This document shows, one piece after another, positions 1 to 8,101 of a DNA stretch of 46,543 nt. Position 1 is the stretch's first letter. Each line of letters opens with the position of its first letter. The notes beneath the pieces were generated by a model that saw only the letters and a program-made list of their open reading frames with translations, had not been told where the DNA came from and did not search any database. The position numbers and the translations under genes were made by a program. The DNA comes from Methylotenera sp. (GTDB lineage Bacteria; Pseudomonadota; Gammaproteobacteria; Burkholderiales; Methylophilaceae), in the NCBI GenBank assembly GCA_013141495.1, contig JABFQV010000003.1, positions 1-46,543 on the forward strand, read 5' to 3'.

Positions 1-116
1 TAATATTATACATATATAGTTAATTTAATCTTGTGGTCACCAAAGAAATAATTAAATTTCTCTATTTTTGTTGTATATTTAATGTAATTCATTATTTTTA
101 TAGAACCTGGATTGAC

Positions 117-731
117 ATGCTCGGGATAAAGCTTAGGGAAATTCGTGAATCAAGGAAGCTCAATCAAACTCAATTTGGTGAATTGGTTGGAGTAAACCTA
201 AATACTGTAAGCGCTTTTGAGCGAGACGATAGGCTTCCAGATTTGGATTACCTAATCAATTTGGCAGAGCTTACTAATGCCGATCTAACTGAACTCATTA
301 AATTAAGAGTTGAAGCAAGTCCAAGCTTTAATCCCTTTGAGAAAAGTCCATCAAGAACATTTATTAGTCACTTAAATCGTGATGATTATCTTAAAGAACT
401 TTTGTTTAAAACATCTGCCGCCGCGAAAGTTAACAGTCAAAGGGAAGAGTTAGAGCTTAAACATAAGAGTGACGTTGGTCCAAAGACTGTTAATCAAATT
501 GATTTGGATTTAATGTTAAATTGTTATCAGGCATGTACGAATTTTTTTGAACGATTTTTAATGTTAGATATTTCGCTGCAGATTTCTTATGTGGTCAATT
601 TTTATAACCATTTATCAAAGATGACCGAAGCGTTGGGAACAGAGTTGTCTGAATTAAACGTGTTAGAAGTTAACGGCATTATTAAGCAACTGGAGATTCT
701 TCTTGCGCTTAGGAAACTCGAAAGAATTTGA
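117..731 (+). CDS. XRE-family HTH transcriptional regulator
   Basis: This is a 204-residue protein. Residues about 3-65 form a Cro/C1-type helix-turn-helix: the segment LNQTQFGELVGVNLNTVSAF followed by an acidic/arginine turn and a second helical half is the usual HTH_3 pattern. The C-terminal 130 residues are unlike any family I recognise and look helical, perhaps a dimerisation or ligand domain. I chose the ATG at 117 because the HTH begins directly after it (MLGIKLREIRESR); the longer open frame from 33 adds a hydrophobic, AT-rich stretch with no expected role. It is probably a local repressor of an island operon. Its target is unknown. Confidence 0.75.
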   Translation: MLGIKLREIRESRKLNQTQFGELVGVNLNTVSAFERDDRLPDLDYLINLAELTNADLTELIKLRVEASPSFNPFEKSPSRTFISHLNRDDYLKELLFKTSAAAKVNSQREELELKHKSDVGPKTVNQIDLDLMLNCYQACTNFFERFLMLDISLQISYVVNFYNHLSKMTEALGTELSELNVLEVNGIIKQLEILLALRKLERI

Positions 732-980
732 CATGGTAAGCAAGCTTTAGTGACTAATATCGATGTCGATCTATATAGTTGTTTGCCGGATTCAATTCGA
801 CAGCTAAATTCCTTAGAGGACACTCAGTTAGAGTGGTCCGCCATTCGCAGTTGCTCAATAGACACTCGTCGATAACTATGAGCGAACGGTCAATGCGTGG
901 GATAAAGTGTTCTATAGTCAAAATTCATCATAATCTTAACCATAGTCATATTTTCATGACGTAACTTATGTGGAGTATGT

Positions 981-1634
981 ATGCTGTGGTTTTCTTTCAA
1001 AAAAAAATCAATTGAGTCAACTCCAAGAGATGGTTTAGAGCCAATTCACATAGTCCGTCCGGAGTTGATTGATTTGCTGGGTAATAATACTCAGTTGCGA
1101 ATATGGTTGCCTGAATCTTTGCGGGGGGCCATGGATCAGGTAGCGCAACATTTGGACACTACGCTTTCAAAATATCTCCGAGAGTACTTTGTGGTTTATC
1201 TTTATGGTAATCATGCACTGATTGATATGTATAAAAACAAAACAGGTATTTTCTATGAGCCACCAAAAGAAAAGATTTTAGAAGATGACTTTAATACCCC
1301 AATGTTTTCAAGGGTGCGATCAGTAGAGTTCATTCCAGGATTAGGCAAAAACATTGTGCCATTCAAGGTGTTTTTGCATGCACAAATCAAGGCGGATTTG
1401 CAATTATTGGCCGATAAATCTGAGATGGCCTTATCACAATTTGTACGTGAGATTTTGGTCTCACATGTTTTGGGACATACCGTTTGGCCTGAACGGCAGC
1501 AGATGTTAAACACCGAGCATATTGCCATTGCAAATGAATGGGAATCTGGACACCTTGAAGCGGACTCCATTCGAGAGCCAAGCACTAAAGAAGAAGACAG
1601 TCTTGATGGTAAGGTTGAATATCTCCATTTGTAA
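981..1634 (+). CDS. Hypothetical protein with two ribbon-helix-helix-like segments
   Basis: This is a 217-residue protein that I do not recognise as a named family. Two segments, residues about 37-77 and 115-152, follow the same pattern: a short strand (LRIWLPESL; FKVFLHAQI), a first helix containing a D-x-V-A/L-A-like stretch, then a turn rich in S/T and a second helix with the YLRE or FVRE motif ending in a small glycine turn. That is the layout of CopG/MetJ-type ribbon-helix-helix DNA-binding units. A tandem copy in one chain would make a pseudo-dimer. The acidic C-terminal tail (about residues 185-217) is low complexity. The start has GTGGAG upstream. The gene stands alone between two small gaps. 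Confidence 0.5.
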   Translation: MLWFSFKKKSIESTPRDGLEPIHIVRPELIDLLGNNTQLRIWLPESLRGAMDQVAQHLDTTLSKYLREYFVVYLYGNHALIDMYKNKTGIFYEPPKEKILEDDFNTPMFSRVRSVEFIPGLGKNIVPFKVFLHAQIKADLQLLADKSEMALSQFVREILVSHVLGHTVWPERQQMLNTEHIAIANEWESGHLEADSIREPSTKEEDSLDGKVEYLHL

Positions 1635-1759
1635 AATTCCCCTATTTTTCCCCTATGTTCCTTTATGGTTTTTATTAAAATGACACTATTGGTGCTCTAG
1701 CTGTCTATTAAGAATGGCTACGTGTTTTTTTGATTTAATGATTACAGTTAAGGGTCACT

Positions 1760-2089
1760 ATGTCTTGGGAAAGTATTGGTAGCGTAAATACGGGCGATAT
1801 GCCCGATGATAAATCATGGATTTTGTGGAGTCTGAGGCTTGCAAAGAAATACATAGAACTTGTTTGTGGAGATGCTCCTGATGGAAGTAAGCTTGATGTC
1901 ATGTGGCATGACCATGATTTGGGCAGCTATCCTACGCTTGGTGTTTGGTCGGATTATGACATGCCTTGGGATTACATCAATAGCTGCGAGCGAGCACTTG
2001 AAGTTTTTGATAAAGCGGTCTCTTGGGATGAGTTGAGGGAGTATCTCGACGAGCATGAAGAAGACGAAGAAGAAGAAGGTACGGACTAA
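1760..2089 (+). CDS. Small acidic hypothetical protein
   Basis: This is a 109-residue protein, unrecognised. It is rich in W, Y and D, and ends in a strongly acidic tail (about residues 92-109, mostly E and D). The start ATG follows AAGGGTCACT, a reasonable ribosome-binding site. No signal peptide or membrane segment is visible. Its last codons overlap the beginning of the next open frame, so the two genes are probably co-transcribed. The acidic surface could indicate a nucleic-acid mimic or an immunity/antitoxin-like protein, but this is speculation from composition only. Confidence 0.5.
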   Translation: MSWESIGSVNTGDMPDDKSWILWSLRLAKKYIELVCGDAPDGSKLDVMWHDHDLGSYPTLGVWSDYDMPWDYINSCERALEVFDKAVSWDELREYLDEHEEDEEEEGTD

Positions 2090-2111
2090 GAGGAAAGTAG
2101 CTGCGGTCCAG

Positions 2112-2336
2112 ATGGTAAAACTCATTAACAGTAATGATTTAGTGCATCAATCCCAAACAAGCCAAGCCGAATTTGATATTGCCATGCAAAATTTATTGAA
2201 ACAGGGTTCAAGTAAACCTGTGATGAATGAAATTGGTCAGGCAATTAGTATGTATCTGTTAGCTACTGAAAGGCATAAGGCAATGGATGCCAAGTTAAAT
2301 GTGCGCTTGAATCTGTCTCGTACAACTTATGATTAA
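2112..2336 (+). CDS. Small hypothetical protein
   Basis: This is a small helical protein of 74 residues if started at the ATG at 2112, or 93 residues if started at the ATG at 2055 inside the preceding gene. From 2055 it would begin with a lysine-rich run that is simply the acidic tail of the neighbour read in another frame, so I prefer 2112; AGGAAAG lies about 14 bases upstream of it, rather far. It has no recognised family. It sits in a chain of genes running toward the sirtuin fusion, 58 bases before that start, and may be part of the same transcript. Confidence 0.4.
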   Translation: MVKLINSNDLVHQSQTSQAEFDIAMQNLLKQGSSKPVMNEIGQAISMYLLATERHKAMDAKLNVRLNLSRTTYD

Positions 2337-2394
2337 TGGCATATGAGTATATATACCACTTTTTGACGCATGATAAAAAGATAAGGCTAGGCGA

Positions 2395-4293
2395 ATGACC
2401 AATTTTCTAACTCCAGATGAGCGCGCTTTCCTGATAGATCCAGAACGTCATGAGACTAGTTATGCTGCTTGGCGAAACACACATCAATGCAAGGTTGTGG
2501 TTGATATTGATGCAAGCCCACTGGTTTCGTTAGTCGAAACGGCATTTTATGGCAGTCGAGTTTATGAATTGATGTCCATTCATCGCCCAGGTGATTTATT
2601 GCATTACCTGTGGGTCACGTTTGTGGAATTGGATGATGCGCTAATCAAATCACTTAAAGAGTCTGTAGATTATAAGCATCCATATGAGTTTGATATTAAA
2701 GAAGCGTGGACTGGCTTGCCTTTTATCTATTTCGATGAGAAGTTCTTTTTGCAAGGGGATGATACCGAACCTTCAGCTTTTGCATGGCGAGAGCATATAG
2801 ATAATGAAAGTTGGTATCAGAAACTCTCAAGCCTGTATCAGTTAGTCTGTAAATTGCAGCAACGGCTGCGAGAGGTTGATGATTTTCTGCTAAAAAATGA
2901 AATAAGTTTGATTGATGAGAAAAAGCATCGGCGTGATTTTTTTAACTCAGTGAAGCATAACTGCATTTTAGAGTCGGAAGATTTATTTCCACAGGCCAAG
3001 ATTACAGATTTTTATAAGACTGTCGTGCAAATCATCGCGCAGAGTGATGTGAACTCTGTTTCATTTCCATTCGGAGGCTTGCATATTTGGCGTGTTTTAG
3101 TTGAAGAGCAAGTCAGACGTTCGCAGCGATTGAATTTGCCACTACAAGAGGCCTTGCATCTATATGGCCCTGATGATGGTCTTGATAAACAGCCTGAGGA
3201 TTGGGGTGGTGAAGTCAGGATCCCCTATGAAAGCATGTTTGACGGTGACGTGGTTATTCTGCCAGGTTGGCGTGTGTTTAATATTGAGAATGCTGGAGTT
3301 GACGGAAGTCTTGCTAAGGCATTACGTATGAAGCATTGTCGTTATTTATTTGTACCTAAAAGCCGTGAGCTTGGTGAGTTGGCATGTGCGACTCGTGAGG
3401 AGATAGATGGTTGGATGCTGTATCGTCAAAAGCCACAGACATCTGTTTCAAATGGAAATAATATCCCCAATGAATTAGCAGACAAAATTGCACAAGCCGC
3501 AAAACTGATAGCAGAGGCAGACGCCATTTTGATTACCGCTGGTGCTGGGATGGGTGTGGATTCTGGCCTGCCTGATTTTCGGGGTGACGAGGGTTTCTGG
3601 AATGCTTATCCAGCGTTGGCAAAATCTAAAATTAAATTTTACGAGATAGCTTCACCTGGTAATTTTGAGCATGATCCTAAATTGGCTTGGGGCTTTTATG
3701 GGCATAGACTCAATCTCTATCGCAATACCAAACCGCATGTAGGATTCCGTATGTTGCGAGAAATAGCCGCAACCAAAGAACATGGGTATTTTGTATTTAC
3801 CAGTAATGTGGATGGGCATTTCCGCAAGGCTGGTTTCGATCCTAAACGTATCTGTGAATGCCACGGCTCTATCCATCATCTGCAATGTATCAATGGATGC
3901 TTGCATCACATTTGGGACGCGGGTGAGTTCACGCCAGAAGTGGATGAAGAGAGTTGCCAACTTTTGAATGAGGCACCAAAGTGTGACTGCTGTGGCGATA
4001 TTGCACGGCCGAATATCCTCATGTTCAACGATTTCAATTGGGAAGATAGTCGCCACAAGATACAGCGCCAGGCCTTAAGTGAATGGCTTACTCGTGCTAA
4101 GAATGTGGTCATCATTGAGTTAGGTGCTGGGAAAGGCATCCCTACGGTGCGCCATTACGGCGAGATGTTGGGCTGGCCACTGATTCGCATTAATCCACGT
4201 GATTCCGATCTGGGGGCATCTTCAGGTGTGAGTTTACCAATGGGCGCTTTGGATGGATTAAACGCCATTTATTACGCGGTGAAATCATTGTGA
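2395..4293 (+). CDS. Sirtuin (SIR2) domain fusion protein
   Basis: This is a 632-residue protein. Residues about 365-630 form a full SIR2 NAD-dependent deacylase-type domain: NAD-binding GAGMGVDSGLPDFRG, the TSNVDGHFRKAG motif that carries the catalytic N and D, the catalytic histidine in CECHGS, a four-cysteine zinc site (C at LQCINGC and CDCC) and the late GAGKGIP loop. The N-terminal 330 residues are unrelated to sirtuins and I cannot name them; the part around DGDVVILPGWRVF resembles nucleotide-processing Rossmann folds such as DUF1937/2-deoxyribosyltransferase-like proteins, but only loosely. Sirtuin domains occur both as housekeeping deacylases and as NAD-consuming defence effectors; the intact zinc finger favours deacylase chemistry, and the island context favours defence. 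The next gene begins at the stop codon. Confidence 0.8.
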   Translation: MTNFLTPDERAFLIDPERHETSYAAWRNTHQCKVVVDIDASPLVSLVETAFYGSRVYELMSIHRPGDLLHYLWVTFVELDDALIKSLKESVDYKHPYEFDIKEAWTGLPFIYFDEKFFLQGDDTEPSAFAWREHIDNESWYQKLSSLYQLVCKLQQRLREVDDFLLKNEISLIDEKKHRRDFFNSVKHNCILESEDLFPQAKITDFYKTVVQIIAQSDVNSVSFPFGGLHIWRVLVEEQVRRSQRLNLPLQEALHLYGPDDGLDKQPEDWGGEVRIPYESMFDGDVVILPGWRVFNIENAGVDGSLAKALRMKHCRYLFVPKSRELGELACATREEIDGWMLYRQKPQTSVSNGNNIPNELADKIAQAAKLIAEADAILITAGAGMGVDSGLPDFRGDEGFWNAYPALAKSKIKFYEIASPGNFEHDPKLAWGFYGHRLNLYRNTKPHVGFRMLREIAATKEHGYFVFTSNVDGHFRKAGFDPKRICECHGSIHHLQCINGCLHHIWDAGEFTPEVDEESCQLLNEAPKCDCCGDIARPNILMFNDFNWEDSRHKIQRQALSEWLTRAKNVVIIELGAGKGIPTVRHYGEMLGWPLIRINPRDSDLGASSGVSLPMGALDGLNAIYYAVKSL

Positions 4294-4295
4294 TA

Positions 4296-4991
4296 ATGCT
4301 ATATGCCTACATTGTTGTTGCATTGTTCTTTGCTACCTGGATGGGCTGGCACATGCGCCGCACGTTGGACAGATTTGATTGGGCATATCGCCGCTCAGAG
4401 ATATGGGTTTCTTTTGGATTAAAAACAATTTTTTGGCTACCCATGATGCTATTTAAGCCTTCTGAATTAATTACGCCTGAATTTGGATATAGGCCAAGTA
4501 TGTTAAATATTGATTTTGCTGAAATAACAAGACAACGAGTTAAATTCATGGAGAATCCACCGCCATGTAGTTCAACGGTCACTTATCGTACCTTTGGTGA
4601 TGATAGTAAAAGCGCGAGAGCTTTTTTTTACTTTAGCTCGGCCTCCGTAGAAACAATGGCTAAAGAAATCAATCAAAATCTTTATAAGGGTCTGTTAGGA
4701 ATGAACGGTGCTGCACTATGGACTTCTTTAAGAACTGAATCGGTTACCGAGCCTACAGAAGTCCCAGAATTGCTGGTCAATTTTGATCATATTGCTGATG
4801 GGTTGATTGAAGCTGGGCATGGGCAGGTTAGATGTATGGCCTGTAATAAAACCTACACCACAACTGAACTCACTAGAGAAAGCGGTTTTATAGGAGGCTG
4901 GTTGTTGGCACACTATAGTTGTCCAGCCAGGCATTGGCTTTTATCTCACGAGATAGCTCACTTTATGTTCAAAAGGAATGATGATGAATGA
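4296..4991 (+). CDS. Membrane-anchored hypothetical with zinc-ribbon-like C-terminus
   Basis: This protein has about 231 residues. An N-terminal hydrophobic stretch (residues about 2-20) looks like a single membrane anchor, and a second, weaker hydrophobic patch follows near residue 45. The C-terminal 60 residues contain CMAC and a later C-x(3)-H...H set (CPARHWLLSHE) that could bind zinc. The family is not recognised. It starts at ATG 4296, three bases after the sirtuin stop; a GTG at 4290 overlapping that stop is an alternative. The tight spacing implies translational coupling with the sirtuin fusion, so the two probably act together. Confidence 0.55.
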   Translation: MLYAYIVVALFFATWMGWHMRRTLDRFDWAYRRSEIWVSFGLKTIFWLPMMLFKPSELITPEFGYRPSMLNIDFAEITRQRVKFMENPPPCSSTVTYRTFGDDSKSARAFFYFSSASVETMAKEINQNLYKGLLGMNGAALWTSLRTESVTEPTEVPELLVNFDHIADGLIEAGHGQVRCMACNKTYTTTELTRESGFIGGWLLAHYSCPARHWLLSHEIAHFMFKRNDDE

Positions 4992-5038
4992 AGTATCGTA
5001 GAGCATTTGATGATCATCCAATTGGCAAGATTCTAGCC

Positions 5039-5132
5039 ATTCCTCCTATTGGAGGAATTTCCGCTTTATACTACCGTTATGCCTTCCTACAATAGTAGGA
5101 ATTTAAGGTTAAATCACCGATATTTACTCGGT
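5039..5132. promoter_or_regulatory. Paired dyads TTCCTMC-N4-GKAGGAA plus a third hairpin
   Basis: Two nearly identical perfect inverted repeats lie in the 186-base gap. ATTCCTCC-TATT-GGAGGAAT is at 5039-5058 and TTCCTAC-AATA-GTAGGAA at 5084-5101, with centres 44 bases apart. A third, weaker hairpin (ACCGA, 7 bases, TCGGT) is at 5116-5132. Shared half-sites with equal spacers point to operator sites for a dimeric repressor rather than terminators; there is no T-run. The regulated gene would be the PLD-like gene starting at 5178. Confidence 0.5.
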
Positions 5133-5177
5133 TAAATTTATGCGCCTCTAATTTGATTAATTAACTGGATTTATCAG

Positions 5178-6476
5178 ATGTCTACTTTTATAGCTGTAAA
5201 CGATGAAGTATTAATCCAACATATCAATCAAGCAAAAGAACGTATCGTCTATATCGCACCGGGTATTAGTAAATTACTTGCAAAAGAGTTATGTGGAGTG
5301 ATTGATCAAATTGAAAAATTAAATATCACGGTCATTCTTGATTCAAGCGATGAGGTATGTCGAATCGGATATGGCGATTTTGAGGGGCTAAATTTATTAC
5401 ATGAACATTCCAAAAACAGGCACTTTGCACTTCGTAAGCAAGAAGGCATTCGCTCTGGAATATTGATAGTGGATGAGGTGGTTTTGGTATGGTCGCCAAC
5501 TCCGCTTTCAATTGAAGAACATCCACATCAGAATAAAATGGCGAATGGCGTATTGCTAGGCAAGAATCCCAGCGATCAAATTGCTATAGCAATGGCGGCA
5601 GAGGGGACAGAAACAAGTTTTGATATGTCTGAAGTAGCGGTTGAAGTTATTACTGATCAAGACGTAGCAGCCACCAAGGAAAAAATCGATAGGAATCCAC
5701 CTGTCCCTGTTGATTTGGCAAGAGCAACTAAAGTATTTAACTCTAAGTTGCAGTTCATAGAAATTGAGATGAAGAATGTTGTTCTTTCAAGGCGTCAGAT
5801 AAAAATTCCACCCTATTTACTTAACGCTGATGTGGACGCAGAGCTGAGTGAATTACTCAATACAAAAATAAAGGGGTTAGCTGATTTACGAACTGTTGAA
5901 ATTAAAGTTCCAGAGTTTAGCGATGATGGAAGCTGCACTTTCAACCAAGATGGCAAGCAGAAAGAGTGCATGGAAAGTGAAGCTAGCCTTGAGCGTAAGC
6001 GTAAAACATTAGAAAAGCGTTACATATATAATCTTCCAAAATATGGATGGGTTATTGAAAAGGAAAGTGAGGCTAAATTTAAAGATATTATTGCTGCGTA
6101 TAAGACTCAATTAGAAAAATACGCAGAGGGAATTAAAACGCATGTAACTGCTGAAGCTGAAAAATTAGCCAACCAAGTTATCAAGCTCATAGAACAAAGA
6201 AGCTTACAGTCTGGCAAGACTCCAAAAATAGATTTTGATTTGCTGAAAAAAGAAATTTTAGAAAATATCAACTCAATCAAAGATGAAAAGCCGAGCGTTC
6301 ATTACTTATTAAAAGATATTACGTTTCAACAAACAAAAGATCCTGAGTTTTTTAATTTGATTAAAAAAAATGTACCGCCTCACGTGATGAAGCGTCTTGG
6401 TGGAGATAATTGGACTGTTGAGCAGACTGCTGTATTAGAGAGAAAGGGCAAATCTAATGACTTGTTCATTCAATGA
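5178..6476 (+). CDS. PLD-like N-terminal domain, coiled-coil hypothetical protein
   Basis: This is a 432-residue protein. Residues about 8-120 resemble a phospholipase-D-like sensing or nuclease fold (the run from ERIVYIAPGIS to the ILIVDEVVLVWSP segment), but I do not see a complete HxKxxxxD motif, so it may be inactive as an enzyme. Residues about 150-260 are mixed, and the rest is charged and helical with K/E-rich coiled-coil character. It is not a family I can name. Similar inactive PLD-type front ends occur in proteins of defence islands. The start ATG follows a weak purine stretch. Its upstream region holds the paired dyads described separately. A short open frame overlaps its end. Confidence 0.5.
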   Translation: MSTFIAVNDEVLIQHINQAKERIVYIAPGISKLLAKELCGVIDQIEKLNITVILDSSDEVCRIGYGDFEGLNLLHEHSKNRHFALRKQEGIRSGILIVDEVVLVWSPTPLSIEEHPHQNKMANGVLLGKNPSDQIAIAMAAEGTETSFDMSEVAVEVITDQDVAATKEKIDRNPPVPVDLARATKVFNSKLQFIEIEMKNVVLSRRQIKIPPYLLNADVDAELSELLNTKIKGLADLRTVEIKVPEFSDDGSCTFNQDGKQKECMESEASLERKRKTLEKRYIYNLPKYGWVIEKESEAKFKDIIAAYKTQLEKYAEGIKTHVTAEAEKLANQVIKLIEQRSLQSGKTPKIDFDLLKKEILENINSIKDEKPSVHYLLKDITFQQTKDPEFFNLIKKNVPPHVMKRLGGDNWTVEQTAVLERKGKSNDLFIQ

Positions 6477-6664
6477 AAATGAAGTTACACACATCGAACT
6501 GACCGCTATAGAACCTTTAGCTGAAGTAAAAGATAAAGTAATTGAAGGTGTTGAAGAGAGAGAAGCTTTGCCTCATGAAAAAGCCATGCTGAAGAACTTT
6601 TAAAGGAAATATATCCGAAGAATACAGATCTTTATTGTTGGAAACGGACGCATCTGATTTTTAG
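6457..6664 (+). pseudogene. Remnant of a small gene, probably frameshifted
   Basis: An ATG at 6457, overlapping the end of the PLD-like gene by 20 bases, opens a 48-codon frame that stops at 6603. Just upstream of that stop, the adjacent frame gives a protein-like continuation (ELLKEIYPKNTDLYCWKRTH) up to the TGA at about 6662-6664. The reading is consistent with a small coupled gene broken by a one-base shift. I cannot assign a family, and the case rests only on the look of the translation. Confidence 0.3.
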
Positions 6665-6836
6665 ATGATGAGTTTATTACAGCTTGCAAAAAGCTTTTAA
6701 GATTTCTTCATCAAGTTATCAGTAAAAATTAGTCAGATTAACAATTTATACGAATTGTTAGATATATTATTTGTTTGGTCTCACCAAGCTTTTAACTCAA
6801 TGAGTATGCAGAAATCAACACCAATATATTGAAAAG
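6665..6836. other. Intergenic stretch without recognisable gene
   Basis: This stretch is AT-rich. I see no credible gene, RNA or long repeat in it. It lies between a broken gene on the plus strand and the decayed minus-strand fragments, so it is probably eroded sequence. Confidence 0.4.
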
Positions 6837-7022
6837 TTAAATTTTTTGACTTAAAGAGCTGAATGTAATGAGTCTTTTTAATAAGGGATTTTGAGCGTTA
6901 GCAATTTTTCTTGCCGTTGAAATCCAAAATTGGGTATTTTCATTTAGGCATCCTTCTTGCTCAATAAGATGTTGTTCTAAGGATGCTAGATAAGTTTCCA
7001 GCTTGCAGTGATCATTATGGGC
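6837..7022 (-). pseudogene. C-terminal gene remnant without start codon
   Basis: On the minus strand a frame of about 61 codons, closed at 6837, reads like a real protein end (…LASLEQHLIEQEGCLNENTQ…) but has no usable start codon before its upstream stop at 7023-7025. It is therefore a fragment. The family is not recognised. It overlaps the end of the WYL fragment in another frame, which suggests that deletion or rearrangement brought the two together. Confidence 0.3.
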
Positions 7023-7198
7023 TCAATATTAAAGCAGATATTTTTGGAAGCCGCGGAAAGTGTTTCTGCAATCTCACGTCTAAGCTCAATAGGTTCCAAT
7101 ACCTCAATCTCGTCGCCAAAGCCAAGTATCCACCAACCCAGCTGATAAGTACGCGTGCTCGACATGGGCGCCACACGCGACCATGTCGATGCAAGCAA
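6986..7198 (-). pseudogene. 3' fragment of a WYL-domain transcriptional regulator
   Basis: The 70-residue frame contains a segment (GWWILGFGDEIEVLEPIELR followed by REIAETL) that matches the usual end of WYL-domain regulators, where W-x-L-G-x-G-x-x-V-E-V-L-x-P-x-x-L-R-x-E is a hallmark. The helix-turn-helix and the WYL core are absent, because an unrelated lipoprotein gene begins directly upstream. It is therefore a truncated remnant. WYL regulators (BrxR/CapW types) commonly control defence islands, so this fragment hints that the cluster once had such a switch. Confidence 0.55.
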
Positions 7199-7214
7199 GT
7201 GTTAGCCGTTTCAG

Positions 7215-7805
7215 TTAGTCGATTTCTAGCTTCACGATCCACATGTGATCAATTGCCTGCTCAGCAAGGCGTTTCACAGTAGGATCGTTCGTCAGGAAAC
7301 GAAAGTGCGAACGTTTCTCTGGATCGTTTTTGGCCGCAGCAACAAGCGTAGTGCAAACATTAGGTGACTTTGAATCGTGTAGGCAAAAAGGAACGTTGGT
7401 ATTAGTTCTAAAAACCTGGCCGTTTTTCAACGCTACATCGAATTTGATATTCCCGACGGCCTTCTTGCTTGGAGTCTCACTTGATCTGGTGACAGACGCG
7501 ACCTGATAGAGAGGAAAACGTCCGCAGCTGGGTGAGTTGATGCTGTACTGGAAATATTCGTCAACACGACCAAATTGTACTATTTCTCTTGTTAGAGTTT
7601 CTCGATAGTATGTGTCATATGTAATTTTTCCTTTTAACTCAAAATACTTATCTTGCGATGGTAAATCGGCACGCATCGCTTGGCATGCAACGCGCCGTTG
7701 CTCTAGCGCTTGCCGCCTCGCTTCTGTGTCTGATTTGGTCGGAGTTACAAGGCAGCTGGATAAAAGTATTGGTGTGACGATGAGCGTTAGCATATTTCGA
7801 ATCAT
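7215..7805 (-). CDS. Putative lipoprotein, function unknown
   Basis: This is a 196-residue protein with a type II signal peptide: a short basic start (MIRN), a hydrophobic core and the lipobox LSSC at about residue 17, so the mature protein should be a lipid-anchored envelope protein. The rest is soluble and contains several cysteines (CQAM, SCGRF, FCLHD, VCTT) that could form disulfides. I chose the ATG at 7805 because AAGGAAAA lies just before it and the signal peptide starts there; a longer frame from 7844 adds a polar leader. No family is recognised. It appears to be cargo without an obvious partner. Confidence 0.6.
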   Translation of the reverse strand: MIRNMLTLIVTPILLSSCLVTPTKSDTEARRQALEQRRVACQAMRADLPSQDKYFELKGKITYDTYYRETLTREIVQFGRVDEYFQYSINSPSCGRFPLYQVASVTRSSETPSKKAVGNIKFDVALKNGQVFRTNTNVPFCLHDSKSPNVCTTLVAAAKNDPEKRSHFRFLTNDPTVKRLAEQAIDHMWIVKLEID

Positions 7806-8101
7806 GTGATTTTCCTTTTTGATTAATTGACTAATTGTTGGCAATGGTTATGAGGCGGACATGTGCGTCCGTATATTAATTTTGTGAAAGTTGGCTGTGT
7901 CTGAGGATGTTGATATCAAGTTGCTATTTATAGTAAATATCAAATAAATGATTGATATAAAAAATCTTTGATTCATATGAATAGTAAACACGATATAACA
8001 ATCCTAAGGGCATAGCAGAAAATGGGTATTACATCTAATTTCCAATGTTATTGTAGAGTATATTCCGTGGATTGTTAATCTCATTCAGCAAAGAATGAGA
8101 C
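7806..8101. promoter_or_regulatory. Divergent control region with operator-like dyad at 8079-8100
   Basis: This is the gap between the lipoprotein gene (minus) and the small XRE gene (plus). TCTCATTC-AGCAAA-GAATGAGA at 8079-8100 is a perfect 8-bp dyad ending one base before the XRE ATG. It covers the position of the ribosome-binding site, so it may be an operator or an RNA hairpin that masks translation. A smaller hairpin (CGGAC...GTCCG) lies near 7856-7871. Confidence 0.5.

Noticed and set aside
750-964. Protein-like short frames before the RHH-like gene (a GTG frame of about 40 codons at 750-872 and an ATG frame at 779-964)
   Set aside because: No ribosome-binding sites, no recognisable family, and neither frame continues. 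Could be an eroded gene, but the evidence is too weak.
5039-5101. The twin dyads as transcription terminators of the membrane-protein gene
   Set aside because: No run of T follows either stem, and the half-sites are nearly identical, which fits operators better.
6983-7282. Plus-strand open frame across the WYL remnant
   Set aside because: It is the opposite strand of the regulator fragment and of the lipoprotein gene; codon pattern suggests a shadow frame.
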